64,000 nt of DNA, from NCBI RefSeq assembly GCF_004134865.1, contig NZ_SDPO01000004.1, positions 359,673-423,672 on the forward strand, given 5' to 3'. This document shows positions 47,516 to 56,206 of the stretch, in pieces. Within the stretch, counting starts at the first letter, position 1. The number at the start of each line of letters is the position of its first letter. The translations under genes and the position numbers were made by a program. The DNA comes from Agromyces fucosus. Lineage in GTDB: Bacteria; Actinomycetota; Actinomycetes; Actinomycetales; Microbacteriaceae. The notes under the pieces were generated by a model. The model did no database searches. It had not been told where the DNA came from and saw nothing but the letters and a program-made list of their open reading frames with translations.

Positions 47516-48391
47516 CTAAGGCAGCACGGGCGCAGACCCACGCCCCTCGGCGATGATCGCCTCGACGACATCGGGAGCAGTACGGCACTCGCCGAGCCGG
47601 TTCGGCTTGCCGGTGCCGTGATAGTCGCTGGAGCCCGTGATGCGCAGGCCGAAGCGTGCGGCGAGCGCCCGCAATCGCGGCTTCGCGTCCTCGCGGTTCT
47701 CGGGGTGGTCGATCTCGAGCCCGAAGAGGCCGGCCTCGACGAGCTGTTCGAGGCGCGCAGGCGGGATGACCCGCTCGGCGCCGCGGGTGCCGGGGTGCGC
47801 GAGCACGGGCACCCCTCCTGCCGCGCGGATGAGCCGCACGCCGGTGAGCGGATCGGGCGCGTAGTGCGGCTGCGCGTAGCCCGCACGCGGGTGCAGGATG
47901 CCGTCGAACGCCGCCGATCGCGTGGAGGCGTGGCCGCGGGCGACGAGCGCGTCGGCGATGTGCGGGCGCCCGATCGTCGTGCCCTCGACGGTCTGTGCGA
48001 GCACGTCGTCCCAGGTGAGCGCGTAGTCGCGTCCGATGCTGCGCACGATCGCCTCGGCGCGGGTGAACCGGGACTCGCGGATGTGCGCAGTCTCGGCGAT
48101 GAGCGCCTCGTCGAGCGGATCGATCAGGTACGCGAGCATGTGCACGCTCGTGTAGCCCTCGCGGGTCGAGAGCTCCATGCCGGGGATGAGCGCGACACCC
48201 GTCTCGGACACGGCGGCGGCGGCTTCGGCCCATCCGCTCGTCGAGTCGTGGTCGGTGAGTGCGACGCCCCAGAGCCCGGCGCGCGCCGCCTGCCGCATGA
48301 GTTCGGCGGGAGCCTCGGTGCCGTCGGAGACCGTCGAGTGCGTGTGCAGGTCGGCTTCGCCTGCCGCGCCCCGGTCGTGGGCGCGATTCAC
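47516..48391 (-). CDS. PHP-domain phosphoesterase (YciV/Rnm-like)
   Basis: 291 residues. PHP motifs: DLHTHSTVSDGT (residues 14-25), ALTDHDSTSGW, IPGMELSTREG, VHMLAYLID, VLAHPGTRG and GSSDYHGTGK, which give the His/Asp set for a trinuclear metal site. The family includes RNase AM (5'-3' trimming of rRNA 5' ends) and 3',5'-nucleotide bisphosphatase. The GTG start 48391 overlaps the stop of the RhuM-Fic gene (GTGA), implying co-transcription, though the partnership has no obvious logic. Confidence 0.88.
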   Translation of the reverse strand: MNRAHDRGAAGEADLHTHSTVSDGTEAPAELMRQAARAGLWGVALTDHDSTSGWAEAAAAVSETGVALIPGMELSTREGYTSVHMLAYLIDPLDEALIAETAHIRESRFTRAEAIVRSIGRDYALTWDDVLAQTVEGTTIGRPHIADALVARGHASTRSAAFDGILHPRAGYAQPHYAPDPLTGVRLIRAAGGVPVLAHPGTRGAERVIPPARLEQLVEAGLFGLEIDHPENREDAKPRLRALAARFGLRITGSSDYHGTGKPNRLGECRTAPDVVEAIIAEGRGSAPVLP

Positions 48392-49341
48392 GAACCCTCC
48401 CCCGCGAGCATCCGCATGAGCAGCGCGATCATGAGGTCCTTCTCCTTCGGATCGCTCATCGCGACCATGAGGGTGATCGCGGCGAGAGCGTTGTTCGTGA
48501 TGCGCGGTCGCCCGAGGTCGTCGGCGAGCACGCCGTTGTGTGCAAGGAAGTGTACGAAGAGCGCGGCCGCGCTGCGCTTGTTGCCGTCGGAGAGGGGGTG
48601 GTCTTTCACGACGAGGTAGAGCAGGTTCGCCGCCTTGTCTTGAACCGTCGGGTACAGGTCTCGGCCGGCGAATCCCTGGTACACGGTTGCGACGATGCCA
48701 CGCAGCGCGTCGCCACGCTCGCGGCCGAAGAGATGGTCATCGGGAAACTCCGCGCGCACATGGTCGATGACCGCCCGAGCGTCGGAATAGCTCAACGTCC
48801 AGGTCGGCGCATCACCGGCTGGCGGAACGATCGTGCCGTCGTCGTAATCCCTGAGCGTCTGGAGACCCGGTAGGTAACCCGAGAGCACGTCCGCGACGCC
48901 TGACACGAGCTCATCGGTCGAGCGCGCGAGCACACGTACGATTCGACCAATCTGCGTGAGCCGCTGCTCATTCAGTGCAACACCCTCGAGCACGTACCGG
49001 CGGAGCACCTGTGTGGCCCACTGTCGAAAGCGGACGCCCTCGGCTGACTTGACCCGATACCCGACCGAGATCACGACGTCGAGGTCGTAGTGGGCGACCA
49101 GATATGTCTTGCCATCGCTCGCAGTTGTTGCAAATTCTGCAACAACTGCCTCGCGCTCGAGTTCTCCGTCGGCGAAGAGGTTTCGGAGATGGCGGGAGAT
49201 CGTCGACTTGTCACGGCCGAAGAGCTCGGAGATCTGGTCGGCAGAGAGCCACACGCTCTCGGCGTCGGTGCGCACGCCGAGTGTGATCGCGCCATCTGCA
49301 GACTGGTATAGCTCGATCTGACTCTGAATCGGATCGGTCAT
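48388..49341 (-). CDS. RhuM-Fic/Doc fusion protein
   Basis: 317 residues. N-terminal RhuM-like domain (about 1-145): VWLSADQISELFGRDKSTISRHLRNLF (helix-turn-helix-like), VAEFATTASDGKTYLVAHYDLDVVISVGYRVKSAEGVRFRQWATQVLRRYVLEGVALNE. The C-terminal Fic/Doc domain (about 190-300) has HPLSDGNKRSAAALFVHFLAHNG, retaining the catalytic His, Gly-Asn-Lys-Arg of the Fic motif with Leu in place of Phe. Such proteins could AMPylate or phosphorylate a target, possibly as a toxin. No antitoxin gene is adjacent. ATG 49341. The 5' part is visibly lower in G+C than its neighbours, consistent with acquisition. Confidence 0.85.
   Translation of the reverse strand: MTDPIQSQIELYQSADGAITLGVRTDAESVWLSADQISELFGRDKSTISRHLRNLFADGELEREAVVAEFATTASDGKTYLVAHYDLDVVISVGYRVKSAEGVRFRQWATQVLRRYVLEGVALNEQRLTQIGRIVRVLARSTDELVSGVADVLSGYLPGLQTLRDYDDGTIVPPAGDAPTWTLSYSDARAVIDHVRAEFPDDHLFGRERGDALRGIVATVYQGFAGRDLYPTVQDKAANLLYLVVKDHPLSDGNKRSAAALFVHFLAHNGVLADDLGRPRITNNALAAITLMVAMSDPKEKDLMIALLMRMLAGEGS
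49121..49149. repeat. perfect 12-bp inverted repeat inside the RhuM-Fic gene
   Basis: GCAGTTGTTGCA and TGCAACAACTGC separated by AATTC. It lies about 190 bp into the coding sequence (region encoding AVVAEFATTA) and would form a stable hairpin in the mRNA or bind a dimeric protein. Confidence 0.95.
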
Positions 49342-49544
49342 CCAGTCGCTCCCTTTCGGTCTTCGACGATCGCGCAATGGCACTCGCGTTCGGAATCCCG
49401 ACGCCGACTCTCAGGCTATCGGCGACAGCCGACACGCGCTGCGCCTCGTATGCGGAACAGATACGAGTACGTCGAGCCACCTCACCGGCGACTCCCAGCG
49501 GCTCGACCGGCATCCGCTCGACTCGCTCGCCTAGGGTTGGTGGA

Positions 49545-50564
49545 ATGCTCCCCCGCATCCTCGGCTGGGCCATCGTGCTCGGCACCGCCGCCATTGCGCT
49601 CGTGCTCGTGTGGCCGCAGGCCTTCGGCCTGCAGAACCAGTGGGTGGCTGCACACGTCGTCGCGCTGAGGGGCACCGCGGCCGCGGGGGGCGTGGTGGCA
49701 CTGGTCGTCTTCCTGCTGCTCGCCCTCGTGCGGCCGATCCGGGTCTTCGCGTTCGCGATGGCGGCCGTCTTCGCACTCTTCGCCGCGGGCAACGTGGCAG
49801 TGCTGACGGCGCGCGGGTTCGGGGCATCCGCTGCCGATTCGGGTCCCGAGTCCGTGACGGTGCTCTCGTGGAACACGCTCGGCGAGGTGCCCGAGGCGTC
49901 GACGATCGCCGATCTCGCGATCGAGCGCGGTGCCGACATCGTCGTGCTGCCCGAGACCACCGAGCCGCTCGGCGAGGAGGTCGCGATCGCGATGCGCGAG
50001 GGCGGCAGCCCGATGTGGGTGCACACCGCCGCCTACGACGACATCGCGAAGGCACGGTCGACGACGATCCTGATCAGCCCCGACCTCGGCGACTACGACG
50101 TGATCACGCCCGAGGTCCCGGGCCCGCCCGGCAACACGAACACGGTGCCGAGCGTGGTGGCCGACCCGTCCGACGGCGACGGCCCGCGCATCGTCGCCGT
50201 GCACGCCGTGGCACCAATCCGGTGGGAGCTGCGCAACTGGCGCAGCGACCTCGACTGGCTCGCCGAGCAGTGCGCCGGCGACGACGTGATCATGGCGGGC
50301 GACTTCAACGCGACGGTCGATCACTTCGCCGGTCACGGCATCGATGGCGGCGACATGGGCCAGTGCACGGATGCCGCGGCGCAGGCCGGTGCCGCAGGCC
50401 TCGGCACCTGGCCGACCGACGTGCCGCCGTTCTTCGGCAGCCCGATCGACCATGTGATGGCAACGCCGAACTGGAGCGTCGAGGCGTTCGAGGTGCTCGA
50501 GGGCTACGACGACGCGGGCAGCGATCACCGGCCCATCGTGTCCACGCTCGTCGCGGCTGGCTGA
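49545..50564 (+). CDS. endonuclease/exonuclease/phosphatase-family membrane protein
   Basis: 339 residues. Three N-terminal membrane helices (about 3-25, 36-60, 64-88) are followed by an extracellular EEP domain with VLSWNTLGEVPEAS (Asn metal contact), VVLPETTEPL (catalytic Glu), IMAGDFNATVDHF (Asp/Asn), IDHVMATPNW and the terminal SDHRPIVSTL (catalytic Asp-His). The same architecture occurs in actinobacterial membrane-tethered EEP proteins that may cleave phosphodiesters at the surface. ATG 49545 with GGTGG upstream. Substrate unknown. Confidence 0.87.
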   Translation: MLPRILGWAIVLGTAAIALVLVWPQAFGLQNQWVAAHVVALRGTAAAGGVVALVVFLLLALVRPIRVFAFAMAAVFALFAAGNVAVLTARGFGASAADSGPESVTVLSWNTLGEVPEASTIADLAIERGADIVVLPETTEPLGEEVAIAMREGGSPMWVHTAAYDDIAKARSTTILISPDLGDYDVITPEVPGPPGNTNTVPSVVADPSDGDGPRIVAVHAVAPIRWELRNWRSDLDWLAEQCAGDDVIMAGDFNATVDHFAGHGIDGGDMGQCTDAAAQAGAAGLGTWPTDVPPFFGSPIDHVMATPNWSVEAFEVLEGYDDAGSDHRPIVSTLVAAG

Positions 50565-50614
50565 GCCGCCGATGGCCTGATCCGACCATCAGCCGACGGT
50601 GCGAGAATGGTCGC

Positions 50615-52186
50615 ATGGCCAACACCAGCGACACTTCCACGACCGAGACGACGTCGTCCGTCACGACCGCGAGCGAGGAGGGCGGCCGCAACGCGAACCG
50701 CTCGACGACGCCCGGCTCCGAGGGCTTCAAGAACTTCATCGGCACCGGCTGGGCCGAGCGCGACGAGACCCTCCCGCAGGCGCGTGAGCAGGCCTCCTTC
50801 GCCGCCGCCCGCCGTGCGAAGGTCTCGGCGGCGTTCACGGGCCAGCGACTCATCGTGCCCGCGGGCGACATGAAGCAGCGCGCCAACGACACCGACTACC
50901 CGTTCCGCGCGCATTCGGCATTCGCGCACCTGACCGGCTGGGGCTCCGACTCCGAGCCCGGGGCCGTGCTCGTCTTCGAGCCGACCACCGGCGGCCACGA
51001 GGCGACCGTCTACTTCCGCGAACGCGCCGGCCGCGACTCCGAGGAGTTCTACGCGAACCCCGCCATCGGCGAGTTCTGGATCGGCGCGCGCCCCTCGCTC
51101 GCGCACGTCGCCGCCGACCTCGACGTGGCGACCCGCGGACTCGAGGAGTTCGACCGGGTCATCGACGCCGTCGACACGGCGACCCTCGTGCTGCGCGAGG
51201 CCGATGCATCCGTCACCGAGCGCGTCGACCACGCCCGCATCCGCTTCGCGGCCGAGCAGGCGCTGTCGACGAACGCCTCCGACGCCCCGTTCTCGCTCGA
51301 GGTCGGCGGCTCGCACGAGCCCGACGCCGAGCTCGCCCGCGTGCTCTCCGAGCTCCGCCTCGTGAAGGACGCGTTCGAGATCGCCGAGATGCGAGCCGCG
51401 ATCGATGCCACGCAGCGCGGCTTCACCGAGGTCATCGGCGAGCTGCCCCGCATCACCGCCGAGGTTCGCGGCGAGCGCGTCATCGAGGGCGTCTTCGCGA
51501 CGCGCGCACGCCTCGACGGCAACGACGTCGGCTACGACTCGATCGCCGCCGCCGGCCCGCACGCGACGATCCTGCACTGGACCCGCAACGACGGCCCCGT
51601 CGTGCCCGGCGACCTCGTGCTGCTCGACGCCGGCGTCGAGATGGACTCCTACTACACCGCCGACATCACCCGCACGTTCCCGGTGAACGGCACGTTCTCC
51701 GAGGTGCAGCGCAAGATCTACGAGGCCGTGCGCGAGGCTGCCGATGCCGCCTTCTCGATCGTGCGGCCCGGCATCGTCTTCCGCGAGGTGCACGCCGCGG
51801 CGATGCAGGTCATCGCGCGCAAGACCGCCGAGTGGGGGTTCCTCCCGGTCTCGGCTGAGGAGTCGCTCGAGCCCGAGAACCAGTTCCACCGCCGCTACAT
51901 GGTGCACGGCACGAGCCACCACCTCGGCCTCGACGTGCACGACTGCGCGCAGGCGCGACGCGAGATGTACCTCGACGGCGTGCTCGAGGCGGGCATGGTC
52001 TTCACGATCGAGCCCGGCCTGTACTTCCAGCCAGACGACCTCACGGTGCCCGTGGAGTTCCGCGGCATCGGCGTGCGCATCGAAGACGACATCCTCGTCA
52101 CCGCCGACGGCGCCGAGAACCTCTCCGCCGGCATCCCCCGCACGGCCGACGAGGTCGAGGCGTGGGTGCGCGGCGGCGTTCGGTAG
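50615..52186 (+). CDS. pepP: Xaa-Pro aminopeptidase (M24B)
   Basis: 523 residues. A disordered Ser/Thr N-terminus (1-50), the aminopeptidase P N-terminal domain (about 55-200; MKQRANDTDYPFRAHSAFAHLTGW), and a pita-bread catalytic domain with metal ligands in LLDAGVEMDSYYTADITRTF (two Asp), HGTSHHLGLDVHD (His), FTIEPGLYF (Glu) and GIGVRIEDDILVT (Glu). It removes an N-terminal residue preceding Pro. Start ATG 50615; an upstream ATG at 50607 is in another frame. The spacer after it (52187-52361) carries no intact gene, only a coding-like minus-strand fragment. Confidence 0.92.
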   Translation: MANTSDTSTTETTSSVTTASEEGGRNANRSTTPGSEGFKNFIGTGWAERDETLPQAREQASFAAARRAKVSAAFTGQRLIVPAGDMKQRANDTDYPFRAHSAFAHLTGWGSDSEPGAVLVFEPTTGGHEATVYFRERAGRDSEEFYANPAIGEFWIGARPSLAHVAADLDVATRGLEEFDRVIDAVDTATLVLREADASVTERVDHARIRFAAEQALSTNASDAPFSLEVGGSHEPDAELARVLSELRLVKDAFEIAEMRAAIDATQRGFTEVIGELPRITAEVRGERVIEGVFATRARLDGNDVGYDSIAAAGPHATILHWTRNDGPVVPGDLVLLDAGVEMDSYYTADITRTFPVNGTFSEVQRKIYEAVREAADAAFSIVRPGIVFREVHAAAMQVIARKTAEWGFLPVSAEESLEPENQFHRRYMVHGTSHHLGLDVHDCAQARREMYLDGVLEAGMVFTIEPGLYFQPDDLTVPVEFRGIGVRIEDDILVTADGAENLSAGIPRTADEVEAWVRGGVR

Positions 52187-52361
52187 CGAGCGACCCGGTG
52201 GTCAGGCCGTCGACTTCGACAGTCGGCGCGCCTGCCGCCACGCCTAGAAGCGCGAGCTGACGCTTGACGAGCGCGGCGACCCGTTTCGCCCACGCGAACT
52301 CGGTGCCGAGGATCGCGAGCCTGGGAAATGCCCCGACCTCGAGAGACGGGACTTCAGGCTC

Positions 52362-53105
52362 TCAGCGCTCCGAGGCGGGCGGCTCGGCGGCCTTCGACGC
52401 CTCGGCGCCGTCGTCGTCTGACTGCGCTGCAGCGGATGCCGCGTCGCCGGCGTCGGCCGTCGGCGCGAGTTCCCCATAGCGCGGGCGAACAGGAGCCTGC
52501 GCACCCCGGGCCCCTTCGGCGGCGGCGCGCTTCGCGGCATCCGTCGCCTCGCCGTAGCTCAGCGGTCGCCCGCCGTTCTCGACCGGCAGGTTCGCGGCCG
52601 GGCGCTCGGGCGCCGGCGCGTCGACGCCGAGCACGCTGCGGGCCCGGTCGACGTGCGCGCTCTCGGCGATGATCGCGTACCTGGTCGCGAGCACCTGCCC
52701 GACCGAGGTGAAGTCGCGGCGGCGCCGGTTCAACGAGTACGAGACGACGCTGAAGATCATGCCGAACCCGGCGCCGATGAGCACCGCGGAGATGAGGATG
52801 CCGACCGAGGCGCCGGTCGGCGCGAAGATGAAGAACAGCAGGCCGAGGAAGGTGCCGAACCAGGCGCCCGACAGGGCGCCGGCGCCGGCGGCGCGGCCCC
52901 ACGTGAGCTTGCCGGTGATGCGCTCGACGCTCGTGAGGTCGGTGCCCACGATCGCGAGCTCCTTCACGGGGAACTCAGCCTTGGCGAGGGCGTCGACCGC
53001 GGCCTGCGCTTCGGCGTAGGTCTCGAAGCTCGCCACCGTCTCGCCCTTGGGCAGGATCGGGTAGGCACGGCCGACTCGGCCACCGAACGGGGATTGAGTG
53101 CTCAC
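52362..53105 (-). CDS. YflT-domain general stress-type membrane protein
   Basis: 247 residues. N-terminal YflT/GSP17M-like module KGETVASFETYAEAQAAVDALAKAEFPVKELAIVGTDLTSVERITGKLTW, then two membrane helices (AGALSGAWFGTFLGLLFFIFAP and VGILISAVLIGAGFGMIFSVVSYSLN), a short basic region and an Ala/Glu/Pro-rich cytoplasmic tail (about 165-247). GTG 53105 begins STQSPFGG, the usual opening of Microbacteriaceae homologues; upstream codons are Arg-rich non-coding. Divergent from the MgtE-N/CBS gene. Confidence 0.82.
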   Translation of the reverse strand: MSTQSPFGGRVGRAYPILPKGETVASFETYAEAQAAVDALAKAEFPVKELAIVGTDLTSVERITGKLTWGRAAGAGALSGAWFGTFLGLLFFIFAPTGASVGILISAVLIGAGFGMIFSVVSYSLNRRRRDFTSVGQVLATRYAIIAESAHVDRARSVLGVDAPAPERPAANLPVENGGRPLSYGEATDAAKRAAAEGARGAQAPVRPRYGELAPTADAGDAASAAAQSDDDGAEASKAAEPPASER

Positions 53106-53185
53106 CCGGCCATTCTCCCACGACGCGCACGCTCGAGGCCGGGAAGCGGGCCGCGCACGAGGCATCCGGGACTAAGTTGGTAGGC

Positions 53186-54514
53186 GTGAGCGCCACGAGA
53201 GTCTTCGTCGCCCGACTCGCCGGGTGCGCCGTCTTCGACCCCGCCGGTGATCGGGTCGGCAAGGTGCGCGACGTCCTCGTCGTGTACCGCAAGAGCGACC
53301 CTCCGCGCGTCGTCGGTCTCATCGTCGAGATCCCCGGCAAGCGCCGCGTCTTCCTCTCGATCGGCCGGGTGACCTCCATCGGTGGCGGCCAGATCATCAC
53401 GACGGGTCTCATCAACCTCCGACGCTTCGAGCAGCGCGGCGGCGAGGTGCGCGTCATCGCCGAGATGCTCGGTCGCAAGGTCGCCTTCGTCGACGGTTCG
53501 GGCACGGCCTCGATCGAAGACGTCGCGATCGAGGAGCTCGAGCCCGGCGAGTGGCAGGTCGACCAGCTCTTCGTGCGTCGCCCCAAGGGCGCTTCCCCGT
53601 TCTCGAAGGGTCAGTCGGCGTACGTCACCTGGCGCGAGGTGCGCGAGGTGAACCCTCCGGGTGAGGCGCAGTCCGCCGAGCACCTCATCGCGTCGTACTC
53701 CGAGCTGAAGCCCGCCGACCTCGCGAACACGCTCCTCGACCTTCCGGCCCAGCGGCGCCAAGAGGTCGCCGAAGAGCTCTCCGACGACCGCCTGGCCGAC
53801 GTGCTCGAAGAGATGCCCGAGTCCGACCAGGTGGTGATCCTCGCCGGTCTCGGCGACGACCGCGCCGCCGATGTGCTCGACCACATGCAGCCCGACGACG
53901 CCGCCGACCTCATCGCGCAGCTCCCCGAGGGCCGCGGCGAGCACCTGCTCGAGCTCATGGAGCCCGAAGAGGCCGACGACGTGCGCTTCCTGCTCTCGTA
54001 CGGGCCCGACACCGCCGGCGGCCTCATGACCCCCGAGCCGATCATCGTCTCGGCCGATGCCACGGTGGCCGAGGGTCTCGCGCTCATCCGTCGCCACGAC
54101 CTGCCGCCCGCCCTCGGTGCGGCGGTCTGCGTGACGCTGCCGCCGTACGAGCCGCCGACCGGGCGATTCCTCGGCATCGTGCACTTCCAGCGCATGTTGC
54201 GCTACCCGCCGCACGAGCGGCTCGGCACGCTCATCGACCAGGGCCTCGAACCCGTGCGCGCCGACACGTCAGCCGCCGAGGTCAGCCGCATCCTCGCGAG
54301 CTACGACCTCGTCTCGGTGCCGGTCGTCGACGAGAAGCATCGACTCGTCGGGGTGGTGACGATTGACGACGTGCTCGACTACCTCCTGCCCGATGACTGG
54401 CGAAGTCATCCCGAAGATACCGAGGTGGGGCGCCGCGCAGCCGCGCGAGCCCAGCTGACGACGGGGAGTATCCCCATCTCGAACGGAAGGAGGGCAGGAG
54501 ATGGCACGCGCTGA
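53186..54514 (+). CDS. PRC/MgtE-N/CBS regulatory-type protein (Rv1232c-like)
   Basis: 442 residues. A PRC-barrel-like N-terminus (RVFVARLAGCAVFDPAGDRVGKVRDVLVV), a second barrel, then MgtE intracellular N domain repeats (about 180-275; DLANTLLDLPAQRRQEVAEELSDDRLADVLEEMPESDQVVILAGL), and two CBS motifs (about 285-410; TAGGLMTPEPIIVSADATVAEGL and SVPVVDEKHRLVGVVTIDDVLDYLLPDDW). The MgtE channel helices are absent, so it is not itself a transporter but could sense Mg2+ or nucleotide. GTG 53186 has GG-rich upstream; TTG 53177 is an alternative. Confidence 0.85.
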   Translation: MSATRVFVARLAGCAVFDPAGDRVGKVRDVLVVYRKSDPPRVVGLIVEIPGKRRVFLSIGRVTSIGGGQIITTGLINLRRFEQRGGEVRVIAEMLGRKVAFVDGSGTASIEDVAIEELEPGEWQVDQLFVRRPKGASPFSKGQSAYVTWREVREVNPPGEAQSAEHLIASYSELKPADLANTLLDLPAQRRQEVAEELSDDRLADVLEEMPESDQVVILAGLGDDRAADVLDHMQPDDAADLIAQLPEGRGEHLLELMEPEEADDVRFLLSYGPDTAGGLMTPEPIIVSADATVAEGLALIRRHDLPPALGAAVCVTLPPYEPPTGRFLGIVHFQRMLRYPPHERLGTLIDQGLEPVRADTSAAEVSRILASYDLVSVPVVDEKHRLVGVVTIDDVLDYLLPDDWRSHPEDTEVGRRAAARAQLTTGSIPISNGRRAGDGTR

Positions 54515-55022
54515 CGCAGACGACCGGCGGTTCGACACCCCGAAGGGCACGCGCCGCGCCCCGTCCTTCCGGGGCTCGGGCGACAGCGACCGATTCGGTC
54601 GCTTCACCGAGCTGGTGGCCCGCGGTATGGGCACGCCCGGATTCCTGCTGGCCCTCTCGGTGTTCGCGATCGGCTGGATGGTCTGGAACACGTTCGCACC
54701 CGAGCAGTGGCGCTTCGACTCGATCGCGATCGGCTTCACGGCCCTCACGCTCGTGCTCTCGCTGCAGGCGTCGTACGCCGCGCCCCTCATCCTGCTCGCG
54801 CAGAACCGTCAAGACGACCGCGACCGCGTGCAGATCGAGCAGGATCGCCAGCGCGCCGAGCGCAACCTCGCCGACACCGAGTACCTCGCCCGCGAGGTCG
54901 TGGCGCTGCGCCTCGCGATGAAAGACCTCGCGTCGCGCGAGTTCATCCGCTCGGAGCTGCGCTCGATCATCGAGGAGCTCGACCGACGCGACGAGGAGGA
55001 CGCGGAGCATGCCGGCCGCTGA
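54501..55022 (+). CDS. DUF1003 membrane protein
   Basis: 173 residues. Two membrane helices (FLLALSVFAIGWMVWNTFAP and IAIGFTALTLVLSLQASYAAPLILL) followed by the DUF1003 signature NRQDDRDRVQIEQDRQRAERNLADTEYLAREV. It overlaps the upstream MgtE-N/CBS gene by 14 bp and the mrp gene by 14 bp, forming a tight operon whose order matches mycobacterial Rv1232c-Rv1231c-mrp. Role unknown. Confidence 0.92.
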   Translation: MARADADDRRFDTPKGTRRAPSFRGSGDSDRFGRFTELVARGMGTPGFLLALSVFAIGWMVWNTFAPEQWRFDSIAIGFTALTLVLSLQASYAAPLILLAQNRQDDRDRVQIEQDRQRAERNLADTEYLAREVVALRLAMKDLASREFIRSELRSIIEELDRRDEEDAEHAGR

Positions 55023-56202
55023 CCACGCCGCGGTCGACCCGGCCGCCCTCGAGACCGCCGTTCGCGCGGCGCTCACGGGCGTCATCGACCCCGAGATCCG
55101 AAAGCCCATCACCGAGCTCGACATGGTCGACCGCGTCGTCGTCGGCGACGACGGCCGCGTCGAGGTCGGCATCCGCCTGACGATCGTCGGATGCCCCGCC
55201 TCCGACCGCATCGAACGTGACGTGCGGCAGGCGACCGAGACGGTCGTCGGCGCCGGCAACGCCGAGGTCGTGCTCGGCGTCATGACGCCCGAGCAGCGTG
55301 CTGCGCTCACCGAGCGCCTCCGCGGCGGCAAGGCGGCGCGCGGCAACCCCTTCGGCCCGGGCAGCCTCACCCGGGTGATCGCGGTCACGAGCGGCAAGGG
55401 CGGCGTCGGCAAGTCGACGATCACCGCGAACCTGGCCGTCGCGCTCGCCGCCCGCGGCTTGTCGGTCGGGCTCGTCGACGCCGACGTGCACGGCTTCTCG
55501 ATCCCGGGGCTCGTCGGGCTCGTCGACGAGTCGGGGCTCGCTGCCCGGCCCACCCGGGTCGACGACATGATCCTCCCGCCCGTCGCGCACGGCGTGAAGG
55601 TCATCTCGATCGGCATGTTCGTCGAACCGAGCGAAGCGGGTGGGCGCGCGTCATCCGTCGCCGTCGCGTGGCGCGGACCGATGCTGCACCGCACGCTCTC
55701 GCAGTTCCTCACCGACGTGTACTTCGGCGACCTCGACGTGCTGCTCGTCGACCTGCCGCCCGGCACGGGCGACGTCGCGATCTCGCTCGGGCAGCTGCTG
55801 CCGAACGCCGAGGTCGTCGTCGTGACGACTCCGCAGCCCGCAGCGGCCGACGTCGCGGAGCGCTCGGGCGTCGTGGCGCGCCAGACCGGCCAGAAGATCG
55901 TGGGCGTCGTCGAGAACATGGCCGGCTTCGCGCAGCCCGGCGGCGAGATCTTCGACCTCTTCGGCGCCGGCGGCGGCGAGATCGTCGCCGAGCGGCTCTC
56001 AGCGGGTCAGCCCGCACCCGTGCCGCTGCTCGCGAGCGTGCCGCTCAGCGTCGCCCTCCGTCGCGGCGGCGACGACGGCATGCCGGTCGTGCTCGCGGAG
56101 CCCGACGATCCCGCTGCCCGTGCGATCGAGCAGGTCGCGGCGCAGCTCGCCGCCGTGCCCCGCTCGCTGGCGGGGCGACGACTCGACGTGACGGTCCGGT
56201 GA
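55009..56202 (+). CDS. mrp: Mrp/NBP35-family Fe-S carrier ATPase
   Basis: 397 residues. N-terminal MIP18/DUF59 domain (about 10-95), then a P-loop ATPase: deviant Walker A AVTSGKGGVGKSTITANLAVAL, GLVDADVHGFSIPGLVG, VLLVDLPPGTGDVAISLGQLLPNAEVVVVTTPQPAAADVAERSG. The CxxC cluster-ligand pair of classic ApbC/NBP35 near ENMxxF is absent: the segment reads VVENMAGFAQPGGEIFDLFG. This absence appears also in mycobacterial Mrp. It probably delivers Fe-S clusters with other ligands, or acts in another ATPase role. Start ATG 55009. Confidence 0.92.
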   Translation: MPAADHAAVDPAALETAVRAALTGVIDPEIRKPITELDMVDRVVVGDDGRVEVGIRLTIVGCPASDRIERDVRQATETVVGAGNAEVVLGVMTPEQRAALTERLRGGKAARGNPFGPGSLTRVIAVTSGKGGVGKSTITANLAVALAARGLSVGLVDADVHGFSIPGLVGLVDESGLAARPTRVDDMILPPVAHGVKVISIGMFVEPSEAGGRASSVAVAWRGPMLHRTLSQFLTDVYFGDLDVLLVDLPPGTGDVAISLGQLLPNAEVVVVTTPQPAAADVAERSGVVARQTGQKIVGVVENMAGFAQPGGEIFDLFGAGGGEIVAERLSAGQPAPVPLLASVPLSVALRRGGDDGMPVVLAEPDDPAARAIEQVAAQLAAVPRSLAGRRLDVTVR

Positions 56203-56206
56203 GCGG

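Noticed and set aside
52187-52361. Coding-like minus-strand fragment (reading AFPRLAILGTEFAWAKRVAA) in the spacer after pepP
   Set aside because: Codon use looks real but there is no start codon, an in-frame stop precedes it and the frame enters the pepP antisense. It may be a gene remnant; too short to name.
53186-54514. Annotation as a MgtE magnesium transporter
   Set aside because: Only PRC-like, MgtE-N and CBS regions are present; there are no membrane helices forming a channel.
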